Shown piece by piece: positions 12,274-23,334 of a stretch of 64,000 nt of DNA. The notes beneath the pieces are model-generated. The model was not told where the DNA came from. It worked only from the letters and a program-made list of their open reading frames with translations, and searched no databases. The translations under genes and the position numbers were made by a program. This DNA comes from Holothuria scabra (taxonomy: Eukaryota; Echinodermata; Holothuroidea; Aspidochirotida; Holothuriidae): assembly GCA_037179385.1 (NCBI GenBank), contig CM074193.1, positions 36,234,846 to 36,298,845 on the forward strand, written 5' to 3'. Position 1 is the stretch's first letter. Every line of letters begins with the position of its first letter.

Positions 12274-13137
12274 CTGAAAATAGAGGAAACTTCTTCAATT
12301 TAGTATTCAAAACTTTGGACTTTTTCCTAGAAAATTTAAAACTTTTCAAATAAAAGACAAAATTATACATCCATACTTAATGTGACATGTAACTGTGCTT
12401 GTCAATTATGGCAAAAGCCAGTTAACTTGATTCCAAATTATGAACCATTGAATCAAAAATGTTTCACATTTTCTTTACTTAGACTCATTTGATTCCTCTT
12501 TAAAGATTTCAAACCTTTTTCTCTCATGTCTGACTGAGCCTCAGGACCAAATCTTGAAAACCAAAGCACATTACAAGACATTAATGTCACTATCTGGTGT
12601 GTTCACAAACATGTTATTCAATCAATATTAAATAAACCTCCCACCATTCAAAGATTACATGTCACTCTTGACTAGAAGATGAAGCACTTTTGAAATTAAA
12701 ACCAAATTATGCAAAAATTAATCGGAAGAACCTGCTCCTAAAGTAATTAAAACCAATCTTTCTCTTTGTTTTGCTTTTTTCTGTACCTTTCAAATGTATA
12801 CTTACTTAAATTAAACAACACATGTTGAATGTTAACCAACTCAAGATCATTGGCATTACCAGAAGTAGTTTTTTTTATATGCATAGCAGGGAAGGGCAGA
12901 AATGCCTTGCTTCATATGAAGAAGGCTATTGACAGCAAAATGTACTTAAAAATGCCTGAAAAAAACTTCACCTCAACTTCAAATGTGAAGGGAAAGGGAG
13001 CACGACAGATTTAAATTTTATAACATGGGGTACATTCTTACTCATAAGAAGGGTACATCTTCCCCTTCCCCCCCTCCCCCTTCTGGTGAGACCCCTACTT
13101 TAAAATGAACAAATAAAATGTCAAAGGTGATAATCAC

Positions 13138-13486
13138 ATAAAATTTGATCAACATAGAGGCCATCATCCAGCTCTAGAACTCCTTCCATGAAAGCTGTTC
13201 CCACTTTGCTGAAATTCTCAGGCGTGGCCTGTACCAGGATACCAAATGGTTCACCAGGTTTCCACGCCACTGGCACTGCCAAATCAGAGAGATTAACCAC
13301 CCTGTCTCTAGACACATCTCGCAACTTGATCTTTCCTTCGCTGTCTTTGGCAGGTGGTGAGGCTTCAAGGAGGAAGAAGAGAGTGGAATCTCCATCTTTG
13401 GATCGGTTGCCTCTTGAAGATGAATCCGGAGAAGCAACGGAGGACCCTATGAATGATGTCCACTCCTTCGACAGATCAACACTTTG
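13138..13486 (-). CDS. HLCS: HLCS second coding exon
   Basis: A 349-bp exon, entered in phase 0 and left in phase 1. The acceptor is very good (pyrimidine tract, then GACAG|CAAAGT; AG at 13488-13487); the donor is weak (TTAT|GTGATT; GT at 13137-13136). The donor is set by homology: the joined reading ..FMEGVLELDDGLYVDQIL-S-VDVEG.. parallels human ..MEDRLHMDNGLVPQKIVSV.., and an in-frame stop follows at once if the exon runs on. The peptide holds an acidic, serine-rich start (VDLSKEWTSFIGSS), a segment LFFLLEASPP, and the well-kept block WKPGEPFGILVQATPENFSK. Numbering from the first exon, these are about residues 92-207. A diverged copy of the first third lies about 320 bp upstream in intron 1. 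Confidence 0.85.
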
Positions 13487-13751
13487 CTGTCAAGAGTAAG
13501 AGGGAGGAAATGATAATGACTGACAAGTATTGAATGATTTAATTATAAAAGATGCAGGGTATCTGTAGCTTCAAGGACAAACGAAGCATAAAGTATAGAC
13601 CAGAGATCCTCAAGTAGTTTTGCCCAAGAGTGTTGAGAGAGGGGAATGGTGTCTGTTTGTCAGATTCCCAGCCAGACAATTAAGGCACTCAATAAGGAGG
13701 GGGAGGGGGACTAAATGGATTTTAGGGGGTGACAAAAATTTGAAGGAGGTG

Positions 13752-13806
13752 AGACCGGAAGAATCAATGGAAGATCCTATGAATGATGTCCACTCCTGTG
13801 AGAGAT
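13752..13806 (-). pseudogene. Diverged duplicate of the start of HLCS exon 2
   Basis: About 55 bp closely resemble 13421-13482, the first third of HLCS exon 2. On the minus strand the copy reads DLSQEWTSFIGSSIDSSG against DLSKEWTSFIGSSVASPDSSS in the exon. CTCTCACAG just before GAGTGG is a plausible acceptor, and the frame stays open to about 13620, but that extension resembles nothing in HLCS. It could be an exon relic, an alternative exon, or part of a repeat that captured exon sequence. Confidence 0.5.
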
Positions 13807-13829
13807 CATGACGAATATTACCTTCTTAG

Positions 13830-14175
13830 ATTTTGAAACATCTTCTCTGCCAGATTATACCTTACTGCCTCGGGGAAGAAATGAAGCACATTAAATATAC
13901 CTTTGATATAGTCAAGTTTCATATCTGATTAATTGATTGTCATTACCAGATATACCAAAACACACAAAGAGTTACAGTATGCAACGTTTGGGGTTAGCTA
14001 ACAGGAGAGTCAAGTATGTGTTAATTGCTTTTCATGATATGTGAACACAATGAAGGCATAGCTCATTTGAGGTCACAGATCATGTAACAAACTCTGATAT
14101 CAGTTTCACCCCTCACTGCCTTTGATCTACTGAGGTGTCTTTGTATAATAGCACTCTTAAGAAGAAATGCCATGA
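13830..14175. repeat. Dispersed repeat, copy 1 (HLCS intron 1)
   Basis: Shares a long colinear block with 54700-55060: TCATATCTGATTAATTGATT, then CAAGTATGTG, GAACACAATGA, CACAGATCAT, GATCTACTG-GGTGTCT and TTCTTAAGAAG. Non-coding. A TA-flanked MITE lies beside both copies. Confidence 0.7.
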
Positions 14176-14228
14176 CATGATTGACACTTTTCTGTCAACA
14201 GACAGCAGGAAGAAATGATAACGAGATA

Positions 14229-14371
14229 TAGACGAATCCGATCAGCACTTGTGTTTAGTGACTGTAAGCATCCATGAAACAGGTAAGCAAGGAATTGAAA
14301 GATTAAAAGATGACAGACCCAAGTTGTAACTGACTTAAATCAGACCATCACTTGTTGTCTGAATTTGTCTA
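14229..14371 (+). mobile_element. TA-flanked MITE, internally deleted copy
   Basis: Begins TAGACGAATCCGATCAGCAC and ends ..GAATTTGTCTA, the inverted ends of the 256-bp family. The middle (GCCATTGGTGGGGTCC..TGTACAACC) is missing. In HLCS intron 1. Confidence 0.75.
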
Positions 14372-14379
14372 AAAGTATT

Positions 14380-17300
14380 GAGTAATTTACAAAAGATCCA
14401 GTCCCAACAAATTACTGAAGAGGGGGAATGGCTTTCAGGGGCTGCAAAACTTCTCAAGGAGAAAATATTCTTGGAGGGAGATCTTAATGGGGTTTTTCCT
14501 CTTGGTCCCCCTTCTCCCTCAGCCACAGGTTTGAGCTAAGTCTGAATGTCTTACATTTTTATCTCTTGCCAAACAATCATAAAATGCTGATTTTGTTCTG
14601 ATAATTTTTCTGCCCCTAATGGCTGTAGTTCTTTTTTTGATCTGTGAGTTGTACCCCCTCTCCCTCCCTTTGTACCACCCCTGGGACCCCTGTAATGACC
14701 CCTGTAATTACCCCAGTAATGACCCCAGTAATTTACAACTTATTTTTCAAATCCAATTTCACTTCACTGACACTGGCACACTTTAACTGCCATTGCATAA
14801 AGAATATGGATCACTAAGTGGGGTTGAACACATCTGAATATCATTTAGAGAAAAATTTCCTAATTCTTCCACAATTGGAGTTAGCCCTTTAATTTTTTTT
14901 TTCTCCATTTGATATCCCACAGTTTCAGGAATCAGATTTGTCCTTTGTCAACCTTTCACCAGTATCCAAAATTTAAAGGGAGAAAAGCAAACAAGTCTCC
15001 AAAATATCCTCTGAAATTTTCTCTTCCTATTATCATCCGTATATTTTAGGACAAAAATATTGCATACTTAAATTAAATCAAACAGTTACTCCTCTTAAAC
15101 AAGCCTGTTCTAAGTGACCGTTTTTTATGGTCAAGTTGTTAGAGCATCAGACTTGCAGTCAGAAGGTCGGGAATCCTAGTTCTGGCCAGGCCATGCAGAA
15201 GACTTTAGAAAATGGAACCAACTGCCATTGTGCTTGGTGCTCAGCATAAGCAATGGAGTAGGGAAAACTAGCCAGTGAGCCACAACTTGAAAAAACGCTA
15301 TGGCCGGTTCGACTTGAACCAACTGGTTGGAAACTGGGCCGTAAAACTCCATCTAACTGACTAACTACAGGTCAAAGGTGATAAGGGTACCATCTCTTCT
15401 GGACAATAAGCCAATGCTGCATGCTGCTCAAAGAAGGCATTAATGAAAGACTTGTCTCTTCAGGTCAAAGGTCATATGGGTATGAGATACAGGCATTGCA
15501 AATGCACAATTACAACTCTGTCCTAGCTTATTAATTTGAAAATTAAGTGAGAAAAAATATTGTCAAATGATTCTGAGGAGCTGTTCAGGAAGTAAGATGT
15601 TTAAATACAAAAATGACGTTGACTGCATTTTCCCTTTCAGTAAAGTATTATAAATTTAAAGAAGTTGCCAGAGCAGCAATACTTTCTCTAATGAGATTTT
15701 AAGGGAGTACAATTCCATGCGCAACTTTAGCCACAGTAAATTTCAGTCTTAAATAGTTTTCCTAGAATGGGGCTTTTCTAAGCTAATTCCATTTATATCA
15801 TAAGACAAAGAATGTTGAATCTGTGACCTCCTTCTGCTAAGTGCAAAGCCTTCAGCTACTCCCAATTATTATGGAAATAAGCCATTCATTAAAGATCCCA
15901 TTTAAAAATCTGGGTTCTAGGAAATATCACAGTTACCATTTTCAGTCTTTCTAACCTCCTAAGAATTAGTGGGTAGCATGTACTTCCGTCATGAATTTTT
16001 AACTACACATGCAGCACTCAAAATACTTAAACTTCAAGTCTGTTTAAAATTCATTCCCCAAAATGATTGCCGAGTGACAAATTTAGCAAAAATGAGCGTC
16101 TCTTTGGAGGCAGCTAGTGTTCCAACATGTCAAGACAGACTATAAAACCCTCAAAAGGCATCGCTCACATGTATCTCTTGCCATTAAATTTTCCTGGCAA
16201 CTATAATCCAGTTTTGGGGCTAAACATGCAAAAGTTCGATTAGCTCTATGCATTTTTTAAAAGAACAAGAAACAGGTGACCCGATTTCTTCATCCCCTTC
16301 TGTAAACAAGTCAAATTACCTAATGGATGTGTTTCTGCAGACAACCAATAGAACAAGGATCTGGTTACATGGTACACTTACAGAGCAATTTAAGTAATGA
16401 GCTACGACACAAAGACTTAGGTCAAAACCTGAGGAACATTAAGGGAGCATTCCAAAAGTGTGACTTTAGAAGAAAGTTAGGTCATGACATCTGCACAAAA
16501 TGAACCTTATGAGTACAGAGTACAATCTGAACTGATTGTGCACACTGCAAAAAACGGGTATGTGGTGAGAAAATGTTTTCATTCCACCCTTACTTCACAA
16601 AAAAGCTGCCACCCCTCGTCACTCCCCTCGGATGACTAAAAGTGCAGATACAGGATATACTGTATGTTTGCACTTCACCAAAATCTAGTCAACTATGTAA
16701 TTGTAGAAGGTAGCATGAGTGTATTACATTATTATCAGTGATACTGCCAGAAGCACAAACAAGAGCCCAATGGGCACTGTGGTTCCTTGCTAGATATTAT
16801 GAGAACTGTACAGCCAGTCTGTGAAATAGAGCTAAGCAAAAGTTCATACTCAATGTTTGTAACATCTTCACAAGGGGTATTTTAGTACTAATTTTACATG
16901 AAATCAAAGATTAAATTTCTGTGGCCTTACTAACATTCAACTTTTGTAATGCTTGGTGATCCTTCAAAAACACTACCTCATTTCCATATGTATTTATGCT
17001 TGTAATCAAATTTGATATTATCACCAATAAATGATACACAATGTGGTCAGAGAATGAAAAACACCCCTTGTATTTCTCTCACAAGTTATTTCTACCTGCT
17101 CTCAAATAAAACTTGCTGTTATTTTAAAACAATCTACCACTTGTCCTGTTTGCTACCTCTACACAGAAAACAGGGTTTATTCAGCAGTCAAGCAGAAAGC
17201 AAGTGATTAATGAAGTGTGATAATAGAATGAGGATAAGGTTACCCCACAGAGCACAGCAGTATTAAAGAGACATATTGTAGAATCCATGCATTGCTTCCA

Positions 17301-17554
17301 CTGGCAGAGAGACCAGTTTAATGCAGAGTGACCTGTGCTCAGTGAAATATACAGATTTCAGTTATTGCCCTCTTAAAACTTTGAATGATCCAAAATATGT
17401 GTACAACCCGAAGGAATCATAACTGAACGAACAAAAAGGACAAATTTCTAAGGTGTTTGAGTGCGTAAGCATGCAAAACCAGGTGAGATAAAAAAATTTA
17501 TTGAAACTATCTTTATCTAGCTTACAAGATTTTCTAAATAACATTTCTAGCAGT
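14380..17554. other. HLCS intron 1, proximal part
   Basis: Contains the SINE at 15.13 kb and otherwise no recognised feature. Two further AGGTCAAAGGT-like motifs occur at about 15369 and 15462. Confidence 0.5.
15128..15365 (+). mobile_element. tRNA-derived SINE, near full length
   Basis: The head reads like a tRNA: GGTCAAGTTGTTAGAGCATC, then CAGACTTGCAGTC, which would give an anticodon loop CTTGCAG (TGC, Ala-like), and a decayed B box. The body and GTAAAACTCCATCTAAC tail follow. Located in HLCS intron 1 and antisense to HLCS. Confidence 0.8.
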
Positions 17555-17944
17555 TGACCTCCAGTGACCTTGATGACCTTTGACCTTAACCAAACACAGA
17601 TTGATTTGAAATCTGTCCTTTCTACCTTAAAATACTGTGTTAAAACGTTTTTCAGTGTTTGACCCCTGGTGACCTCAGATGACCCTTTGACCTTCACCGA
17701 ACATATCCAATTTCATCCTTACACCATAACACATCCACACACCAAGTATGACATCTATCCAAGTTTCCTAACTAGAAATATCCTGTTGAGAAGGTTTTTA
17801 GCTTTTGACCTCTGGTGACCCAAAATGACCTTTGACCTCCACCAAAAACGATAGGGCACACCTTCTCCCTATGACGAATCTTTGTACCAAATCCAAGTTC
17901 CATCCAACCTTCCCTTGTTGAGTTAGAGCGTACCGAAGCAAGTG

Positions 17945-17945
<1 letters not shown>
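17555..17945. repeat. DR1-rich satellite, array 1
   Basis: Diverged units each carrying TGACCTTTGACC-type motifs (near 17576, 17680 and 17826) followed by CACCAAAA-ACGATAGGG. TGACCTTTGACC is the reverse of AGGTCAAAGGTCA, the DR1 half-site pair bound by HNF4/COUP-TF/RXR-type nuclear receptors. The array ends in AAGCAAGTGTCACAC, a CA run and GGTTCCTTTGC / GCAAGGAACC-like inverted sequence. In HLCS intron 1. Confidence 0.75.
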
Positions 17946-17994
<49 letters not shown>

Positions 17995-18004
17995 ACACAC
18001 ACAC
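17946..18004. repeat. CA dinucleotide microsatellite
   Basis: About 29 CA units with one T interruption, directly following DR1 array 1. Confidence 0.97.
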
Positions 18005-18490
18005 GCCAACCTGACTACATAGGTTCCTTTGCTACCCCAAGGAACCAAAAAGGGAGGGGGGGGGAATTAATACTACGAAATCCCAAATCCAAATTGATGC
18101 TTTCCTAGGTTCAACTGTTAAAGTTAAGAGTGGGTTTTGGGGAGAAAGTTGGCTTCAAGGCCCCTGTAAAGTCATTTTGAAGGGTTTTAAAGGCCAAATG
18201 CTTAATATGCAAGTTCAAATACTGCTGAACTAGTGTTCTCTTTTTCAGTAAGAAGTTTACCAAAAAATAACAATTTTCTAATTTTTATGGAAATGGAAAG
18301 GGGGGGATATTATCCATTTTCTTCTGGAAAGGGTGACAAATCCCTCCCCCCCCCCTTTCCCCCATCTGGAAGAAACACTGACCATACTATATAGAGATTT
18401 TTGTGTGTCAAGTTAGAGCACAAAGTGTCTTTTCCTTTTCCATGGTTTCTGGCATCAGTATTAATGTTGACTGACTTGCATAGCACACTT

Positions 18491-18752
18491 TTAAAGGTAC
18501 AGAACAGTCCCCCCAAACTTGTTTTGGAGCATCAGCTAAATAACACAATTTTCTTCTTATTTCTCTTCAAAAAATCTTTCATAATGTTTTATAACTTCAA
18601 TATTGCATATGCAAGGTAAACCAAGCAGTTACTTTTAGTAGATTTCACATTTGTGGAGAAAAAAATCTCGTCACATGGCTCTCAACAGCCAATCATGAAA
18701 CAGGACAGTCTTCTACACTACTTCAAGTTGGGTATCTACCCCTCCCCTTTAA
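18491..18752 (+). mobile_element. TTAA-type MITE (AGGGCAAGAGCAGTC family)
   Basis: TTAA at both ends (TTAAAGGTACAGAACAGTCC .. CCCCTTTAA). The body shares ATTGCATATGCAAGGTAAAC and GAGCC-like AACAGCCAATCATGAAACAG with the other copies. In HLCS intron 1. Confidence 0.78.
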
Positions 18753-19046
18753 TATTGTTGACAAAAGCCAGCAACATCAAACTTCCTATTCTACTGTATG
18801 TACTCATTTAGCATATCTGAGTACATATCATATAAAAGCATTTACCATATTCAAACACAAAGCCCATCTGGTCTTTACTAAGACAATTTCAGTGTACATT
18901 ATGGTGAAATCGTAAATTTTAATGCCTTCCCCATCATCCAACTAATGGCAGTGTACATCAATTTCATATCACTGAATGATTGAGAAATTTAAGTGATTTC
19001 AAAAGTGAATGTATTTTGAAATAGCATTTCTTAAATCTTTTACTTA

Positions 19047-19302
19047 TAGACGAATCCGATTAGCGCTTGTTTTTAGTGACTGTACTGTAGGCAGCCATTG
19101 GTGGGGTCCATCAGCCTTTAATCGTCATTTATTGCCTATGTGAATTTCAAATCCTCATATTCAGTGAAGCTGAGAAAATTAAGATACACTTCAGTGTACA
19201 ACCATCCGTGGAACAGGTAAGGAAGGAAATTTGAAGATTAAAAGTGATTAAAAGTAATGGCTGACTAAAACCAGACCATCACCATCTGTCCAGATTTGTC
19301 TA
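19047..19302 (+). mobile_element. TA-flanked 256-bp MITE
   Basis: Terminal inverted repeats TAGACGAATCCGA / TCCAGATTTGTCTA flank a 256-bp body with no coding capacity. TA at both ends suggests a Tc1/mariner-type target site (inference). In HLCS intron 1. Confidence 0.8.
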
Positions 19303-19457
19303 TTGCAAGCCTAAAATAAAGTTCAATACCAATTAAAACAGCGTTCTCTGTATTAGGAAACCCTCATCACACAAAAAACCAGACCCAGAAGTTTGTTTTA
19401 TAAAAACTGTTTCCATGTTGATTTGTTAGTTGAGGTTTACCCAGTTAATGAGCTTAC

Positions 19458-19790
19458 TTAAAGGGCCCCAAACTACAATTCTTGTAGGGGTTAACAGAAA
19501 CTTACAATTGGCTTGGCTCTTTGATTGACAGCTAATTCAAACAAAGCAGAGTACTGTACCAAAGCTTATATTACACAGCACGGACTGCACTTATATTACA
19601 GAGCATGGACTGTACTTCAAGTGTTTTGATTAAATACACTTTGAGCTTTTCTATAGTCACCCTGAAGCAAATTAAAACTGAAATTGTGTCTGGATGAGGA
19701 TTAATTTTAGACAATTGTGGGACGGGCTTAAGTACAGTAAGCAGGTAAGAAGAATTGGTACTGTTTGAGGTGAGAGAATTGGGCCTTTAA
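19458..19790 (+). mobile_element. TTAA-type MITE (AGGGCCC..ACTACAATT family), 333 bp
   Basis: TTAAAGGGCCCCAAACTACA to GAATTGGGCCTTTAA, inverted ends with TTAA outermost. The interior has ATTACACAGCACGGACTGCA and GATTGTG-like TGAAATTGTGTCTGGATGAG. In HLCS intron 1. Confidence 0.8.
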
Positions 19791-20316
19791 AGAACTCTGC
19801 ACAATGTAATATATTAAGTTGTCCTCTTACTTGCTCACAAGTAATTTCTATTCTGTTTCCATACACCCAGGAGCTACAGTATACTACATGACTTTGATAA
19901 AAAGTAATAAAAATATTGTCACCTGATAGAAAAGAGCAAATCCTGATCCAGTGCACAAATTCCCATTAAGGTGTAGGAGAAGTCTGGACTGTACATATTG
20001 TTTACATTGTATCAACATATCAAACAACAATGTTTAATAACTTTTTATTACCAATGTGTAACCATACAGTTCATGAATAAACATTGAAATTTTCCATGAA
20101 AATGAAACAAATGTAAAGCTGAATCATGATTGGTGTACAGATATCACTTGAAATTTTCAGTGTAAATACTGTATTATTGATGTACCTTTAGGAAATCAAA
20201 TTTGTTTGTGAAGGCAATCAAATTCCTCAACTATTCCCTGATATGACAAATACAATATACATCTTGGCATTCCCTCACAGCAAAACTGGAATTTTGGCTT
20301 TTAAGTTTCCCGTGAT

Positions 20317-20640
20317 TTTAAAGGCAGACAACTCTCACCCAAAACTACAATTTTTGTAGTAGTCTACAGAAATTTCAATTGACACAGCTCTTTAAGTGAG
20401 AGCAAGCTCAAAAAGAGCAGAGTACTGTTGCTCATATTACACAGTATGTACTGAACTAAGAGTGATTTAATTGATTACACATTGAGGGGTGGGGGGGGGG
20501 GGCTTGTGCACTCACCCTAAAGCAATAAACTGAGTTTGTTTAGAACTGTATGAGGATGAGGTTTAGACAATTATGGGAGGGGATTTTTTAGTTGGTAAGA
20601 AGAATTGGGACTGTTTGGGGTAAGAGGATTAGGCCTTTAT
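20317..20640 (+). mobile_element. AGGGCCC-family MITE copy
   Basis: TTAAAGGCAGACAACTCTCA.. to GATTAGGCCTTTAT; shares GAGCAGAGTACTGTTGCTCA and GACAATTATGGGAGGGG-type motifs. Carries a G-run at about 20491. Ends 40 bp from the exon-like segment at 20680. Confidence 0.75.
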
Positions 20641-20679
20641 GGCAAAAGTGAATTCAAACAAAGATTTCCTAAAACTCAC

Positions 20680-20887
20680 TGTTTTGGCTTGAAGGAATCA
20701 AGGGGACGGCCAAGGATGACTTGAGAAACGTAGAAAAAATACTCTGCATAGCCTGATGAAAATCCAAGGAGAAACTGCGTCACAGCTAGCCCTTTGGACA
20801 GGCAAACAGGAAGGAGGACCTCTTCAGGTGACCTCTGGGAGAGGTCAACTGGAGCCACTGTGCTATTCAAAGCTTGCCAGGGACCTA
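20680..20887 (-). CDS. Exon-like segment in HLCS intron 1, identity unknown
   Basis: A 208-bp segment with acceptor TTACCCGCAG|TAGGTCCC (AG at 20889-20888) and a strong donor (AAAACA|GTGAGT; GT at 20679-20678). The frame entered after two bases is open for 68 codons (GPWQALNSTVAPVDLSQ.. to ..GRPLDSFKPK). It includes a fairly hydrophobic stretch around FLLGFSSGYAEYFFYVSQVI, possibly membrane-spanning. The opposite strand has stops. I do not recognise the protein. If spliced between HLCS exons 1 and 2, which meet at phase 0, it would add TAG at once, so it would act as a poison exon there. Otherwise it belongs to another transcript or to a repeat that carried coding sequence; the 40 bp before the acceptor contain a motif repeated elsewhere in the window. 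Confidence 0.35.
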
Positions 20888-22014
20888 CTGCGGGTAAGTG
20901 GGGATTACAAAGTGTAAATAGGAGGTAAGGTGGGGTGAAGTAGATTTGAAGCATTTGTAGTACCTTCATCATCTACTGATGATGTACATTTGAATCCCCA
21001 TAACAACAGGAAGGGGGCAGGGGGGGGTTTGGAAGGTTGGGGTGCCAACCCAACATAGAGCTTCATATATCTAGTATAAAATCCCCCACTTGAAATCTTG
21101 GCCATTGCTCCTTACCTGCATAAATATTCATGATCTAACATTTTCACCAAGCTGTTTTATTTTAAATCAGTTCAAAACATACATGCCCAAGTGCTATCTA
21201 ATCTAAGTAGCTGCTGTTGATTCCTAACCAAAAATTGATTTCATGTCAACGAGATCGGCATTATCAAACAGTACTTATTTGCAAAGTCTGAAAGCTTTCC
21301 AAATTTGCTGTCACAGAATATCCCCAAGAGTGCATACAAACCACAGCAAGGTATATTCCCTTCAAGTCAAGCATTTTGTTATTTTAAGCAGGCTGTAAAA
21401 ACATACTGTCAATCAATTCTTAAGTAGACGCAAGGTTATCAATTCATTACCTGCTTAGAATTGAAAGATATGCTACCTAGCTCAATTGCCATGGGTTGTT
21501 CAAATATCTTCATTACTTGGGAGAAGATGGTCTGCTAAAAGTTAACATTTTGACATAGTTTGCATGTATACTGAGAACTGGACCTGATGTCATTTAACAC
21601 ATTGTCACGGCCTGAAACCTTAATGGAGGGAAACTTTCAAAGGCAAGTTCCGTCTCTTGAGAAATGGAAGTGATAAAAATTTAATCTCTTCGGTTTGATG
21701 AGCAGTTTTTCTCCTACAGCTGCTGAAAATTTGGCATTAGCAACAACTTCCTGACATTTCGAAATTGATTAGGAGATGCATTAATGCAAAATGTCCTTAA
21801 GCATCAAAACTTCACCCAATTTCTGCATAGTTATGGACGAATTTGCTTGTTTTAGGGAAATAGATGAAGAACTGACTAATCTAAGGAGTACAAAAGCTCA
21901 TAGACCCTCATCACTGAGACTGCATTGCATATGTAACATATCTAATAGTTTAAGGTGTGTAGCTGCATGGGGAGATGTTAAGGAGACAGTTAGGGCAATA
22001 CAGATGAAACCCAG

Positions 22015-22235
22015 CAGCCAGTGATGGCAGCCATTGGTGGGATCTAGTATCAGCCTTAAATTTATTGTCAACGTAGGATTAAACCCCCCCCCCCCCTTAA
22101 CTGCATTGAAGTTGAAGGAATCAAGAGGTATTTTAGTGTACAACCATCAATGATACAAGTAAGCAAAATAATTTGAAAGATTAAAGCTGTTGAACACAGT
22201 TAAGCTGGACTGAATGAAATCTTTACTGGACAATT
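22015..22235 (+). mobile_element. Decayed copy of the TA-flanked MITE
   Basis: GGCAGCCATTGGTGGGATCT and GTGTACAACCATCAATGATA match the family body; both ends are degraded. Contains a C-run at about 22086. Confidence 0.6.
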
Positions 22236-22285
22236 AGAAAATTTTGTATTGGACATGACCTCTGAGGTAAACATCCAGCAGGATT

Positions 22286-22545
22286 TTAACCCTTTACCGT
22301 TGTTTGGGTCCTTTTGGACCCATGCGGAGAGCTCGGCTGTCACCCATCTTTACTGTTTTACGCGGAACTCGAAACTGCGAGTAGCTACCCGAAAATTCCG
22401 CCACAACAACGAGAGAGACAATAGTTTATGGTCATGGGGTCAATGGCCTACGGAAGCCAATGCGGGGCGGGCTACGTCCACTTTTCCGCCCACTCCCGAG
22501 GCGCGCAAATATGCCCCGATCGGAGCACAATGGTAAAAGGGTTAA
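22286..22545 (+). mobile_element. GC-rich piggyBac-like MITE, 260 bp
   Basis: TTAACCCTTTACCGTTGT opens and ACAATGGTAAAAGGGTTAA closes the element. TTAA outermost followed by CCC is typical of piggyBac-type termini (family knowledge). The interior is GC-rich and CpG-rich against AT-rich surroundings. Partner copy at 50970. Confidence 0.85.
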
Positions 22546-22604
22546 TAAACTGTACATCCTTGCACTTGCATACTTCCATGTTTACTTATACATTGAAATA
22601 TTAA

Positions 22605-23172
22605 ATGCCTTATCCTATCAGCCTTAACTACAATTTTTGTATTAGCCTACAGAAATTATCAACTAGCACAGCTCTTTGATTTACAGCAAGTTCAAATAAT
22701 ACAGAGTACCAACATTAGGCATGCAGCTCAGTTACTTGCCATTTGGTCTACTCCTGGAAAATAAAGCGATATTCTGGGTGTCACGTGATCAACGAAGACA
22801 CAAAATCTGCCTTCGCTATCTCCAAAAACACTGTGTTTTTGGAGACAGCAAAGGCAGATTCCCTGTCTTCGTTGATCATGTGACACCCAGAATATAGCGA
22901 AGGGAGATTTGGTGTCTTCGTTGATCACATACCCCTGGAATATCATTTTATTTTCTGGGGGTAGACCAAACGGCAAGTAACCGAGCCGCACGCATCATGA
23001 AAGCTCATATTACCCAACATTTACTGCTCTGAAAGTGTTTTGATCATAAATTTGGATCTTGTGAATAACCATGAAGCAATAAACTAAGATTGTGTATGGA
23101 TGAAGATAAGTTTTAAACAGTTGTGGGAGGGGCTTAAGTAAGTAGGTTAGGAGAATTGAAACTGTTCGAGAT
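22605..23172 (+). mobile_element. AGGGCCC-family MITE split by a foldback element
   Basis: The left part (TTAACTACAATTTTTGTATT .. ATACAGAGTACC) and right part (GAAAGCTCATATTACCCAAC .. GAGAATTGAAACTGTTCGAG) are the two halves of one family copy. They are separated by the inverted-repeat element at 22719-22993. Confidence 0.7.
22719..22993. mobile_element. Foldback (long inverted repeat) element
   Basis: Outer arms GCATGCAGCTCAGTTACTTG and, reversed from the right end, GCGTGCGGCTCGGTTACTTG continue inward almost to a centre near 22827 (CAAAAACACTGTGTTTTTGG). The right arm carries an extra segment of about 60 bp that repeats the motif GATCAACGAAGACACC. It splits an AGGGCCC-family MITE. Expected to form a very stable hairpin. 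Confidence 0.8.
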
Positions 23173-23334
23173 AGGGTTGGGCGATGATGTAAAAATATTG
23201 TTACCAGTATTTTAAGATATACAGAACTGGTATTGAGGCCTCAATACCAGTTCTCAACTCTCGTGTACGGGAAGTCGGGTTTGCAGGAACCTAAACCCCA
23301 TGTCATCCTGCACATGACTTCTTGGATACCGTAA

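Noticed and set aside
15128..15200. Possible tRNA-Ala gene
   Set aside because: The tRNA-like part is the head of a SINE present many times, lacks a proper acceptor stem and has a decayed B box.
17772..18002. 76-codon minus-strand frame rich in Cys-Val
   Set aside because: Translation of the CA microsatellite and satellite array.
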